A DNA stretch of 17,933 nucleotides from Thermoplasmatales archaeon (GCA_014874235.1 JACWAC010000006.1:1-17933), one strand, 5' to 3'; positions 1-7,287 are shown, counted from the stretch's first letter. The notes: generated by a model not told the origin, from the letters alone. Translations and numbers: made by a program.

Positions 1-93
1 GAGACAGGCGTTAGGCACTTCATTCATAATGGTGAGACTTTATAAATAATTTTGTGAAATTATTACTCCAGAGGATTCCCAATACCCACATAA
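1..93. other. Window edge, no recognisable gene
   Basis: All three plus-strand frames are interrupted by stops here (for example TAA at 43-45 and at 91-93 in the frame of the remnant that follows). The stretch around 38-65 is AT-rich and includes a TATA-like TTTATAAATAA, but no start codon at a sensible distance leads into a long frame. I see no tRNA-like or repeat structure. Confidence 0.4.
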
Positions 94-518
94 ATTCTCT
101 ACAAGAAGACCGGAGACAAGGAAGTAAAGAAGAGCAAGGACAGGGCAGCGGAACTGTTCCTTTCACATCACATTTTCAAGTCGCATCGCACAGGAGAAAT
201 CTCTAGTGTGAAATGGCTGAAACTGCGATATCCCGTTTACCGGCATTACCATTTTCTGGAATCGATGAGGGTTCTATGTCTGGCTGGTAGAGGAAAGGAA
301 GGATGAAGGAGTCGCTGGATCTCCTGGAAGAGAAATGCGGTCCAGAAGGGACTTGGAAATCCAAAGGACACTACTGGACACCGATTGACAAGAACTACCT
401 CTCGGTTGCCAGAAGCCTACGTAGCAGGGAGGTCGTTGACTGGGGACGGAGTGGTCCAAACGAGATAATCACTCTAAACGCGCTGAGGGTACTGAAGTCA
501 ACAGACAATCTCAATTGA
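94..518 (+). pseudogene. Frameshifted C-terminal remnant of a terpene-cyclase/prenyltransferase-like toroid protein
   Basis: Two adjoining frames together read like the end of one protein. The first (94-303, stop TGA 304-306) contains RAAELFLSHHIFKSHRTGE and a WLKLRYPVYRHYHFLESMRVL stretch (split here as one tryptophan-proline-histidine-rich block). The second (303-518) contains MKESLDLLEEKCGPEGTW and then VVDWGRSGPNEIITLNALRVL. From memory this order matches the C-terminal part of uncharacterised squalene-cyclase-like alpha/alpha-toroid proteins, which are roughly 300 residues long. Only about 140 residues remain here: the first frame has no start codon near its 5' end and opens after TAA 91-93. 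The frames join by a -1 shift near 298-303 (ancestral reading GKERMKESLDLL). The overlap ATGA at 303-306 could let ribosomes restart, but the missing N-terminus argues for decay. The family call is from pattern memory, not a search. Confidence 0.6.
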
Positions 519-543
519 AGATCACTTTAGAGATAACGAGTTG

Positions 544-551
544 TTAAAATA
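544..551 (+). promoter_or_regulatory. TATA box for elp3
   Basis: TTAAAATA is centred about 28 bases before ATG 576, the archaeal TATA distance for a leaderless or near-leaderless transcript. This favours ATG 576 over the in-frame GTG 567, which would be only about 20 bases from the box. Confidence 0.55.
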
Positions 552-575
552 TCAAATAAAATTACCGTGCAAGGA

Positions 576-2120
576 ATGTCCACTTCCCTGGAGGATTACG
601 TTCGCAGTTCAATTAAGACAGTAAGTACGAAAGAAGACCTAGAGAAGATGAGACTATCTCTCTCAAAGAAGTTCAAGCTCTCAAGGGTAGTCAGCAACAC
701 AGACATACTTCTGATGCTGAGAAAGGATGAGAGGGATAAGTATTCCGAATTTCTAACAAGAAAGCCTACGAGAACACTTTCAGGTGTTTCTGTCATAGCC
801 GTGATGACCTCTCCTTTCTCCTGCCCTCATGGCAGGTGCACCTACTGCCCTGGAGGAGTCGAGTTCTCGTCACCGCAGTCCTATACCGGTTTTGAACCTG
901 CTGCTATGAGGGGGAAGCAGAACAACTACAACTCTTACCTCCAGACAAAGAACAGGTTGGAACAACTCAGGAGGATAGGGCATCCAACTGACAAGATAGA
1001 CCTGATAGTGATGGGAGGCACCTTTACCGCAAGAGAAGAGGGCTATCAAAGGGATTTCATAAAGGGCAGCCTAGATGCAATGAACGGGTTTATTTCTCAT
1101 GACCTACGCTCCTCGATTCTGGAAAACGAACTTGCAGAAAACAGGTGTATCGGCCTCACCGTAGAGACTAGACCTGACTGGTTCTTTGAGAAGGAAATGA
1201 ACTTGGCCCTGGAGTATGGGACCACGAAAGTTGAAATGGGAGTCCAGACTGTGTTCAATGACGTTCATCGAGAAACAAAGCGTGCCCACAGAATCTCCGA
1301 TGTTATCAGGTCCACAAGATTTGCCAAGGACTCCGCTTTCAAGGTGCTTTATCACCTGATGCCGGGCATCGGCGGAGTCGACCCATCCGGGGATGTGAAG
1401 TCACTGAAAAGATTGTTTGATGACGCTTCCCTGAGACCAGACATGCTTAAAATCTACCCATCGCTAGTTGTTGAGGGTACTCAATACTACGAAGCATACA
1501 GGAGGGGGGAGTACAGATCTTATGAAAGTGAAGAGGCGGTGGAAGTTGTGTCAGAGTATTTTAGACACATACCAAATTACGTCAGGATACACAGGATCCA
1601 GAGGGACATTCCTGTGTACAAGATAGTTCAGGGTGTAAAGAGAAGCGACCTCCACGACCTTGCTCTTAACAGGGCACTGGAAAAGGGGTATGACATTCAG
1701 GAGATAAGATACAGAGAAATCGGGCATACCGATAAACAAAGCGGCGAAACAGAGCTGAAGATCACCAATTACCTGGCGTCCAACGGTCTAGAGAAATTTC
1801 TGGAGTTTGTGGACGAAAACAACAAGATAGTCGCCTTTCTCAGGCTCCGTATTCCTGGAGATAATGGAGAGAGACCGGAACTAGTTGGAAAAACTCTTAT
1901 CAGGGAGATCAAGACTTTTGGAAAGGAAGCAAGGATAGATGAAGAGGGAGAATACCAGCACAGAGGATATGGAAGAAGACTTCTCCAAGAAGCAGAAGGG
2001 ATAACCAGGGAAATGGGGATCTCTGGCATAGCAGTGATTTCTGGCATCGGAGTGAGAGAATATTTCAGAAAGAATGGATACGAAAGACTGGGTCCTTATA
2101 TGTCAAAGAATCTTGAGTGA
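576..2120 (+). CDS. elp3: tRNA uridine(34) carboxymethyl synthase, archaeal Elp3
   Basis: Stand-alone Elp3, a radical-SAM and acetyltransferase fusion that makes the carboxymethyl modification of wobble uridine 34 in tRNA from acetyl-CoA and SAM; it acts in the cytoplasm without the other Elongator subunits. The radical-SAM cluster motif C-x4-C-x2-C lies at about residues 83, 88 and 91 (SCPHGRCTYCPGG). It is followed by the conserved NSYLQTKNRL and GGTFTA stretches and VEMGVQT near the middle. The C-terminal GNAT domain shows the acetyl-CoA pyrophosphate-binding QHRGYGRRLL at about 461-470 and the closing YFRKNGYERLGPYM. The length of 514 residues is normal for archaeal Elp3. In-frame GTG 567 is an alternative start, but the promoter spacing favours ATG 576. 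The gene stands alone, with a new promoter after its stop. The identification is firm; the exact product in this organism is inferred from the family. Confidence 0.95.
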   Translation: MSTSLEDYVRSSIKTVSTKEDLEKMRLSLSKKFKLSRVVSNTDILLMLRKDERDKYSEFLTRKPTRTLSGVSVIAVMTSPFSCPHGRCTYCPGGVEFSSPQSYTGFEPAAMRGKQNNYNSYLQTKNRLEQLRRIGHPTDKIDLIVMGGTFTAREEGYQRDFIKGSLDAMNGFISHDLRSSILENELAENRCIGLTVETRPDWFFEKEMNLALEYGTTKVEMGVQTVFNDVHRETKRAHRISDVIRSTRFAKDSAFKVLYHLMPGIGGVDPSGDVKSLKRLFDDASLRPDMLKIYPSLVVEGTQYYEAYRRGEYRSYESEEAVEVVSEYFRHIPNYVRIHRIQRDIPVYKIVQGVKRSDLHDLALNRALEKGYDIQEIRYREIGHTDKQSGETELKITNYLASNGLEKFLEFVDENNKIVAFLRLRIPGDNGERPELVGKTLIREIKTFGKEARIDEEGEYQHRGYGRRLLQEAEGITREMGISGIAVISGIGVREYFRKNGYERLGPYMSKNLE

Positions 2121-2133
2121 GAAATAGAACGGA

Positions 2134-2141
2134 ATAAATTT
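2134..2141 (+). promoter_or_regulatory. TATA box for the membrane protein-regulator pair
   Basis: ATAAATTT in an AT-rich run (2133-2144) is centred about 27 bases before ATG 2165. It separates this two-gene unit from elp3 and suggests that ATG 2165, rather than ATG 2159, begins a leaderless message. Confidence 0.5.
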
Positions 2142-2164
2142 TAACAACCTTTAGTTGCATGTTC

Positions 2165-2419
2165 ATGTCCACTGTGCTGCTGCTGTCTGTACTAATTATG
2201 CTGCTCTCTCTGCTCTTTCTCGGTCTCTCGATAGCCACGATACTCAAGAAATACACACTTCGAGGAGCGATAATAACCATCTTCTTTCTGATATTGTCTG
2301 TGAAATATCTGATATTCATCTACTTTGAATTCGTTGGGACACCCGTAAACTTGCTGCTGTTCATAGGCGGGGATTTCGTGATGATTTTTTCTCTTCTTGC
2401 GCTGATGATAACAAGGTGA
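2165..2419 (+). CDS. Small three-helix membrane protein of unknown function
   Basis: An 84-residue, almost wholly hydrophobic protein (86 residues if ATG 2159 is used). Three membrane segments can be read at about residues 2-25, 34-55 and 59-82. They are separated by a short basic turn (ILKKYTLRG) and a short polar turn containing EFVGTP. There is no signal peptide cleavage site, catalytic motif or metal ligand set. The stop TGA (2417-2419) lies inside the ribosome-binding site of the next gene, so the two are surely co-transcribed. Small membrane proteins of this size next to a winged-helix regulator are a recurring arrangement in archaea, so a sensor or anti-regulator role is conceivable, but nothing in the sequence proves it. 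I do not recognise the family with confidence. Confidence 0.75.
   Translation: MSTVLLLSVLIMLLSLLFLGLSIATILKKYTLRGAIITIFFLILSVKYLIFIYFEFVGTPVNLLLFIGGDFVMIFSLLALMITR
2415..2419 (+). promoter_or_regulatory. Shine-Dalgarno site deciding a TTG start
   Basis: GGTGA overlaps the TGA stop of the upstream membrane protein and lies 4 bases before TTG 2424. It supports translation of the regulator from TTG, coupled to termination of its neighbour. Confidence 0.55.
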
Positions 2420-2423
2420 AGGA

Positions 2424-2930
2424 TTGACCGCCCTCACCCGGAAGGATCAAATCCTGGAATTCGTGAAGAAGAATCCAGGGCATCACTTTAGGGGAATACA
2501 GAGGGAACTCCGTGTCTCTACAGGGGTACTGCAATACCATCTCAGCTCACTTGTCAAGGAAAACGACTTGATTGTGAGGGACATCAATGGCACCAGCTGT
2601 TACTTTCCAAGCAAGGCATTCAACGAAGACCAGTTCAGAGTCTTGAGCCATCTCAGAAACAGGGTAAGGAACAAGATCCTGAGGGTTCTACTGGACGGCA
2701 ACCCGAGGGCACCGGCAGAGCTGAAGAAGGAATTGTCTGTGAGTTCCCCGACCTTGAGTTACCATCTCGCACTGATGATTAGCGATGGAATTTTAGAGAA
2801 GGTTCTCAACGAGAAGGGTACATCATACAGGGTGAAAGATATTGGAGTGTTCAAGGGACTTATAGTTGAGTACAAGGAATCGTTTGCAGATAAGCTCATA
2901 CAGGACTTCGTGGACCTGTGGTCAAGATAG
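2424..2930 (+). CDS. Tandem winged-helix transcriptional regulator (COG3398-like)
   Basis: A 168-residue predicted DNA-binding protein built from two similar winged helix-turn-helix units. Unit one covers about residues 5-62, with a putative recognition helix VSTGVLQYHLSSL at 31-43. Unit two covers about 72-140, with VSSPTLSYHLALM at 106-118. The shared pattern VS-x-(S/G)-x-L-x-YHL shows internal duplication. Opening phrases such as NPGHHFRGIQREL are typical of the archaeal two-HTH family COG3398. A short helical tail (about 141-168) could dimerise. No cysteine or histidine cluster suggests a metal sensor; the single cysteine is C59. The start is TTG 2424, with GGTGA just upstream. It is translated directly after the membrane protein, which may feed it a signal (inference). 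Its TAG stop abuts the stop of the convergent gene. Target genes are unknown. Confidence 0.85.
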   Translation: MTALTRKDQILEFVKKNPGHHFRGIQRELRVSTGVLQYHLSSLVKENDLIVRDINGTSCYFPSKAFNEDQFRVLSHLRNRVRNKILRVLLDGNPRAPAELKKELSVSSPTLSYHLALMISDGILEKVLNEKGTSYRVKDIGVFKGLIVEYKESFADKLIQDFVDLWSR

Positions 2931-3788
2931 TTATTTTCTCTTATAATAAACAAACATCCCAAGGATTAGGGCAATGAATATTGCAGCACCTATGCCGAGA
3001 GAAATAGAATTGGATAGCAGGTGCTGTAGCAAAGGACTAACAAATCCTGGCGGCACTTGAAGTTGGTTAGGTACCTGGCTGTTTATTGGATACCCTGCAG
3101 AAAGGATCTGGTTGTATGAGAATGCGAAAGGTCCATCCTTCAGCGGAAAAGTAAAGCTCAAAATCGAACTTCCGTCACCTGCAGCCGTATTGATAGATAG
3201 TGAGACCCGTGTCAAAACATTACTCACATAGGCCAGACCGGGGGAATGCACGTCAAATGAGGAGTTACCGTAAGCAATTGTCAGGTTGTAGAAGTCAGAA
3301 TTATTCAACTGCTGTGTCCCATTGATCTGAATCCCGTTCGCATAGATGTCCTGTGTCGGAAGCGATTCTACGATCGTGACATAGGTAAAGGAAGAACTTC
3401 CCTTGACAAAAATTGAGTTGAGATATGATTGCTGAGGCGGAGTAGATAGTTTGTAAGTACCGTTTTGAACTGGAAAGTCAACGATCAAAGGATTCTTTGA
3501 AAGGTGTATCGAATCATTAAAAAATAGGGAGTCGTTGATGGGTGAAACAGCATTGTAGGCAAAAGAAATATTCAAAAAAGCGCTGGTTCTATGGACTGTT
3601 CCCTGGCCGGGGTGAATTTGGAAAGTTTCCATGGAGCTAAAAGGACTGTTACCTAAATCAACTGACAAAACGCCAATTATTGGCACTTTTTCAGCTGAGT
3701 TACCTTCTGACACAGCCATGGCTGGGGCAAAAGCAACGACTGCTACGATCGCAATGACGATCGCGGATAAGGCTAATAGCTGTTTCAA
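2931..3788 (-). CDS. Secreted, membrane-anchored surface protein with many N-glycosylation sequons
   Basis: A 285-residue exported protein of no family I recognise. It starts with a signal peptide or N-terminal anchor (about residues 1-25, hydrophobic core ALSAIVIAIVAVVAFAPAMA). It ends with a single membrane helix (about 257-281) followed by a short basic tail (YYKRK). So it is probably an extracellular domain tethered at its C-terminus. The ectodomain is rich in Ser, Asn, Thr and aromatics, has no cysteine, and carries eight N-x-S/T sequons (NIS, NDS twice, NGT twice, NNS, NLT, NSS), as expected for an archaeal glycosylated surface protein. Translation must start at TTG 3788: the codon before it is an in-frame TAG, and a TATA box sits 26 bases upstream. 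No substrate-binding or protease motif is visible, so a structural or adhesive role is only a guess. Confidence 0.75.
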   Translation of the reverse strand: MKQLLALSAIVIAIVAVVAFAPAMAVSEGNSAEKVPIIGVLSVDLGNSPFSSMETFQIHPGQGTVHRTSAFLNISFAYNAVSPINDSLFFNDSIHLSKNPLIVDFPVQNGTYKLSTPPQQSYLNSIFVKGSSSFTYVTIVESLPTQDIYANGIQINGTQQLNNSDFYNLTIAYGNSSFDVHSPGLAYVSNVLTRVSLSINTAAGDGSSILSFTFPLKDGPFAFSYNQILSAGYPINSQVPNQLQVPPGFVSPLLQHLLSNSISLGIGAAIFIALILGMFVYYKRK

Positions 3789-3809
3789 CTATCATACATT
3801 GAAAGGGTG

Positions 3810-3817
3810 TTATAAAA
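3810..3817 (-). promoter_or_regulatory. TATA box for the surface-protein gene
   Basis: Read on the minus strand, TTTTATAA is centred 26 bases before TTG 3788, implying a leaderless message that begins at a TTG codon. The box lies in the 53-base gap after the PINA gene, so this gene has its own promoter. Confidence 0.6.
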
Positions 3818-3841
3818 GTATCTGGTACGAAATTCTAATGC

Positions 3842-5629
3842 CTAGATGATTGAGTACCTTATTTTCTTGCCCTGTGATATGGCTGTTCTCAGGGCCCTTC
3901 CTTGGACCGATTTGGCTTTTACCTGGATAATTCCGCTCTTTGACACCCTTGCGATGAACAGTGGCGAATCTTCAATAAGGACTTCAACCTCCTTGTCCTT
4001 CAGCTCCCCACCAACTTGAAGATTGATCTTGTTGGCAGTAACTTCCGCGCTTACACTTTCTGATGCCTTGAAATTCATCTCCTCTATGTCAATGGGCATT
4101 CCGATATCCTGTTCCAATCCCTTCACTCTTCCTCCTCCTCTCCCGATAACTTCGCCCATGTACTGTTCCGGAACGTAGAGCTTCAGTCTGCCAGAATCAC
4201 CAATGTCTATCTTGTGAGGGATGTCGTAGAGTTCTTTTTCTATTTGATTGACTACGGCCTTCATGTCCCGCTTCTGTCTCTTCTTTACCGGAACCACCAC
4301 AACCTGCTCTCCAAAGGTGTATATCTCGTAGAGTACAACCCCACTGAAGAAATCCTTTATTTCGATTATCGGCCTGGCAAGGTCCTCCTCGCTCATCCCT
4401 GAGGGTATTTTGACCGAGTACGACAGGTCCAGCACGTCCTTGATCCCTCCGTTTTCTATGTATATAATGGTATCAATCACCTGAGGAATCAAGCCGAGTT
4501 CGATCTTTCCTACAAATCTCTGCATTGCGTCTATCGCTCTCGATGCGTGGATCACTCCCAGCATCCCAACTCCAGCCAGTCTGAGGTCAGAATAAGTGGC
4601 GAAGTCACTCGAAATCCTGATTTCGTCGAAGACCGTATAGTCCGGTCTTTCCAGAAGCAGTATGTCTCCCGTCTTTTCTATGGATCCCTCGATAGGGGTG
4701 AGCTGGGTGATCTCCTGAGAGACCTGCAAATCTCTCGGTTTTTCGATGGTTTTCACAACTTTTCCGAGCGAGTTGTAATACTCCGCAAGTGCCTGGACGA
4801 AAGTGCTCTTGCCAGCACCTGGTTTTCCCGAGATAATGATTCCTTCTGCCCTCTCACGGAATCTCTTCATCAGCGATTCCCCGAGTTGATAGTTCTCTAG
4901 GGAAAGTTTGGTTATAGGCCTGACTGCAGTAATCTCGAGTCCATCACTGACGGGTGGCCTCGTGATGATTATCCTGATGTTCCTCAGCTGCACAACAGTT
5001 GCACCTCTGACATCCATGTCGATCATGCTCTTGCTGTCGTTCCTTGCCCTTTCGACTATGTCATTCGCTATCGTGGTGAGATCATCTCTGTCCAGGGTTG
5101 AACTGCCATACTCCAAATTCCAGGTTCCAGGTCTTCCCACCTTCATCCTCGGTTTTGTTCCCTCCTTCAGGTGAACGGACATCGTATCTTCTTTGAAGAA
5201 CGTCTCAATTCTCTTTGAAAGAATCTGGATTGGTTCCAGGTAGAGCACTCTTATGCCCTTGATTTCTGCGATTGACTTTTGAATGAAATCGCCTGTGACG
5301 AGCAAGGAATTTGTCTCAAGTGCAGATTGCCTGATCAGTTCGTCAATCTCGCCACTCTTCGCCCTCTTTATCTGCCATTCTGCCGGTCTCTTTCCAGTGA
5401 AGGTGAGGGAAATCTTTCCCTCATCGCACATCTCTCTCAGTCTCTTGAGTTCTCCAAGTCCGGTAAATCCGATACTCTTTCCCTCATTGGCCTGGTGCTC
5501 TATCTCTGAGATCAGCGATTCTGGCACGATTACCTCTGCCGGTGTCTTTTCTTTCAGAAACTCACAGAATCTCCCGTCTACGATAACGGAGGTATCTGGA
5601 ATGTAAGTCTCTTGCATCTCTTTCGACAT
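3842..5629 (-). CDS. pina: PINA: PIN domain, RecA-like PilT/VirB11-type ATPase and KH domain
   Basis: A 595-residue three-part protein. An N-terminal PIN domain (about 6-135) shows YIPDTSVIVDG with D12, then SEIEH (E42) and VTGD (D114). A hexameric secretion-ATPase-like RecA core follows, with Walker A GKPGAGKST (268-276) and Walker B YTVFDEIR (D335, E336). A KH-type segment contains VIGRGGGRVKGLEQDIG (494-510). This is the PINA family of archaea; the Sulfolobus member is reported to drive Holliday-junction branch migration and to interact with Hjc and the Hel308-type helicase Hjm. A hel308 gene lies elsewhere in this window. PINA is the last gene of an operon, 9 bases after guaAb. ATG 5629 is only about 2 bases from GGGAG, so ATG 5617 (residue 5) is a possible alternative start. 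Whether the PIN domain is catalytically active cannot be read from these residues alone. Confidence 0.93.
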   Translation of the reverse strand: MSKEMQETYIPDTSVIVDGRFCEFLKEKTPAEVIVPESLISEIEHQANEGKSIGFTGLGELKRLREMCDEGKISLTFTGKRPAEWQIKRAKSGEIDELIRQSALETNSLLVTGDFIQKSIAEIKGIRVLYLEPIQILSKRIETFFKEDTMSVHLKEGTKPRMKVGRPGTWNLEYGSSTLDRDDLTTIANDIVERARNDSKSMIDMDVRGATVVQLRNIRIIITRPPVSDGLEITAVRPITKLSLENYQLGESLMKRFRERAEGIIISGKPGAGKSTFVQALAEYYNSLGKVVKTIEKPRDLQVSQEITQLTPIEGSIEKTGDILLLERPDYTVFDEIRISSDFATYSDLRLAGVGMLGVIHASRAIDAMQRFVGKIELGLIPQVIDTIIYIENGGIKDVLDLSYSVKIPSGMSEEDLARPIIEIKDFFSGVVLYEIYTFGEQVVVVPVKKRQKRDMKAVVNQIEKELYDIPHKIDIGDSGRLKLYVPEQYMGEVIGRGGGRVKGLEQDIGMPIDIEEMNFKASESVSAEVTANKINLQVGGELKDKEVEVLIEDSPLFIARVSKSGIIQVKAKSVQGRALRTAISQGKKIRYSII

Positions 5630-5638
5630 TCTCCCAAC

Positions 5639-6565
5639 CTACTCCCACTCGATAGTCGCCGGTGGTTTGTCTGTAACATCATAAACCACTCTACTTATTT
5701 CAGGAATGCCGTTCGTGATGTCCCTTGATATTTTCCCAAGCGTTTCAAGGGGGATTGGAGTGAAGTTTGCGGTCATGCCATCAGTAGAATTGACGCATCT
5801 GATTGCAACCGTTGATCCGTATACTCTCCTGTCCCCATGTACTCCAGTGCTTCTATCCCCCAAAAGCACAACAAAGTACTGCCAGGGGACTTCCTTCAAC
5901 TCGGATATCTCCGATTCCAGGATGGACGTGGCTCGCTTCAGAAGGTCCACTTTCTCTTTGGTAACATCGCCGATGATTCTCACCGCAAGCCCGGGGCCTG
6001 GAAATGGTTGTCTCATCTTTGGGATTCCGTAGTGCTCGGCTATCTCCCTGACCTCATCCTTGTAGAGGTCTCGTAGCGGTTCCACTATTTTCAGGTTGAC
6101 CTTTTCTGGCAGTCCACCCACGTTGTGATGGCTCTTGATAGTATCCCTTAATCCTCCACCGGATTCGATCCAATCGGGAGCGATGGTACCCTGAACGAGG
6201 TAACTCGCACCGAACTCAGTTGCCTCTCTTTCAAAAACGTCTATAAAGGTCTTGCCGATTATTTTTCTCTTGGACTCCGGATCAGTTTTGCCCTTAAGCC
6301 TCTCTAGAAAGAGGCTCTCTTCTTGTGATATCCTGTAATTTATTCCGAGTCTTGCAAGAATCTCTCTGACGTCCTTTTCCTCACCAAGGCGCATCAGTCC
6401 AGTGTCAACATAGATGGCAAGGACTTCCGAACCAAGCGCATCAGATGCAATCTTGGCGGCGACTGTGCTGTCAATACCACCCGAGACTGCTATGACAGCC
6501 CTCCCCGTAACATCATTCTTTATCTTCTTGACTGTTTCCGAAACAAACGACTCTGGGGAGAACAA
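5639..6565 (-). CDS. guaAb: GMP synthetase, ATP-pyrophosphatase subunit (GuaAb)
   Basis: The 308-residue synthetase half of split archaeal GMP synthase. It adenylates XMP and transfers ammonia to make GMP in the last step of guanine nucleotide synthesis; the ammonia comes from a separate glutamine amidotransferase subunit (GuaAa) not seen in this window. The PP-loop SGGIDSTVAA lies at 28-37. The conserved QPFPGPGLAVRIIG follows in the middle, and the protein ends with the family's PPATIEWE tail, so it is complete. The start is TTG 6565, 12 bases after the preceding stop and preceded by TGATC, which can pair with the end of 16S rRNA. It is the third gene of a four-gene operon with a RAM-domain protein, a membrane protein and PINA. 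A tie between nucleotide supply and the repair ATPase is not known; the linkage may be fortuitous. Confidence 0.95.
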   Translation of the reverse strand: MFSPESFVSETVKKIKNDVTGRAVIAVSGGIDSTVAAKIASDALGSEVLAIYVDTGLMRLGEEKDVREILARLGINYRISQEESLFLERLKGKTDPESKRKIIGKTFIDVFEREATEFGASYLVQGTIAPDWIESGGGLRDTIKSHHNVGGLPEKVNLKIVEPLRDLYKDEVREIAEHYGIPKMRQPFPGPGLAVRIIGDVTKEKVDLLKRATSILESEISELKEVPWQYFVVLLGDRSTGVHGDRRVYGSTVAIRCVNSTDGMTANFTPIPLETLGKISRDITNGIPEISRVVYDVTDKPPATIEWE

Positions 6566-6577
6566 TTCTGATCAGTT

Positions 6578-6871
6578 CTAGGTCTTGAGCAGCACTGCCA
6601 GGAATATCAGCAGAGCGATCACCGCGCCAATGATTGCCGAAACGAGGTAGAGTACCCCATTGTAGATCACGCCTGTGAGACTGATATTGAGCGCGACCCT
6701 CGCAAAAAAGGTGATCAACCATACAATTATTCCAACTACTCCAAGCACTATTCCGAACGTCCTGACCTTTCCCGACCCGAAATATGCTGCGAAAATACCC
6801 AGCACAAGCAATGACAGCCCCATTATCAGGAGGAGCATTGCTACAAAAATCTCTGCGAAAGACGATGTCAT
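6578..6871 (-). CDS. Small three-helix membrane protein of unknown function
   Basis: A 97-residue hydrophobic protein with membrane segments at about 6-30, 37-59 and 68-95. They are joined by a short basic loop (GSGKVRTF) and a loop with one sequon (NIS). Glycine-rich helices and the absence of charged residues inside the membrane spans suggest a structural or accessory protein rather than a transporter. It starts at ATG 6871, 8 bases after the RAM-domain gene and 12 bases before guaAb, with a TGAT ribosome-binding element upstream, so it is translated as part of the operon. I do not recognise the family. Confidence 0.75.
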   Translation of the reverse strand: MTSSFAEIFVAMLLLIMGLSLLVLGIFAAYFGSGKVRTFGIVLGVVGIIVWLITFFARVALNISLTGVIYNGVLYLVSAIIGAVIALLIFLAVLLKT

Positions 6872-6879
6872 ATCATTAC

Positions 6880-7122
6880 CTACATCTTTATGCCCGTTAA
6901 TGTCTTCGTATCCAAAATACCTTCTATTACTCTGATCTTTTCCATAACTATCTGACCCAACTCTGTGAAGTCCTTTGTTTCTAGCTTTGCAATCAAGTCG
7001 TATTCACCGAATAGGGGATGCAGTTCCACTATCTCCTTTATCTTTAACAACTCGTTATATACCTGGTGTTCCTTTCCTGGAACTGTACTGATCAGAACAA
7101 AACCTACGGCCAGATTCACCAC
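6880..7122 (-). CDS. Stand-alone RAM domain protein (Lrp/AsnC ligand-binding domain)
   Basis: An 80-residue protein that is entirely the C-terminal ligand-binding domain of Lrp/AsnC regulators, without the DNA-binding helix-turn-helix. The features that show it are AVGFVLISTVPGKEHQVY, then VELHPLFGEYDLIAKLETKD and the closing GILDTKTLTGIKM. Such proteins form ring-like oligomers and bind amino acids or other small effectors; some associate with full-length Lrp relatives. No full-length Lrp is in the window. The start is GTG 7122 or the adjacent GTG 7119; both fit a leaderless transcript from the TATA box at 7143-7150. It is the first gene of the operon with a membrane protein, guaAb and PINA, which could let an effector influence the other products, but that is inference. 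Confidence 0.88.
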   Translation of the reverse strand: MVNLAVGFVLISTVPGKEHQVYNELLKIKEIVELHPLFGEYDLIAKLETKDFTELGQIVMEKIRVIEGILDTKTLTGIKM

Positions 7123-7142
7123 CGAAGTTTAATGGACTGGTC

Positions 7143-7150
7143 TTATAAAT
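7143..7150 (-). promoter_or_regulatory. TATA box for the RAM-guaAb-PINA operon
   Basis: Minus-strand ATTTATAA is centred 24-27 bases before GTG 7122/7119. It is the only good box in front of the four-gene operon and indicates a leaderless message. Confidence 0.6.
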
Positions 7151-7224
7151 CCTTTATGTATTTGTTGCCCTGCCAGTCAGATCAAAACTTTTATTCTCCG
7201 GCTCGTGTAAGGACATTTCCTGCT

Positions 7225-7269
7225 CTAAAATACTTGAATCGAAACTGATGCAAAGAATGAGTATTTTAG
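7225..7269. repeat. Perfect 10-bp inverted repeat in the divergent promoter region
   Basis: CTAAAATACT at 7225-7234 is the exact reverse complement of AGTATTTTAG at 7260-7269. The arm centres are 35 bp apart and the spacer is 25 bases. The right arm ends about 18 bases before the korA TATA box. It could be a paired operator site for a dimeric regulator bound on both sides of a helical loop; a hairpin in RNA is less likely because both arms lie upstream of the expected korA start. Confidence 0.5.
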
Positions 7270-7287
7270 CTTAAAAATCCCAACAAA

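Noticed and set aside
291..306. Programmed -1 frameshift in the terpene-cyclase-like remnant
   Set aside because: There is no clear slippery heptamer or downstream structure, and the N-terminal part of the gene is missing, so decay is the simpler explanation.
4547..5606. Several 76-117-codon plus-strand frames antisense to PINA
   Set aside because: They lie wholly opposite a gene with clear PIN, Walker and KH motifs, have no promoter or ribosome site, and show shadow-type composition.
7135..7178. 6-bp inverted repeat GACTGG / CCAGTC around the RAM-gene TATA box
   Set aside because: Too short and too widely spaced to stand out from chance; reported only as a weak possibility.
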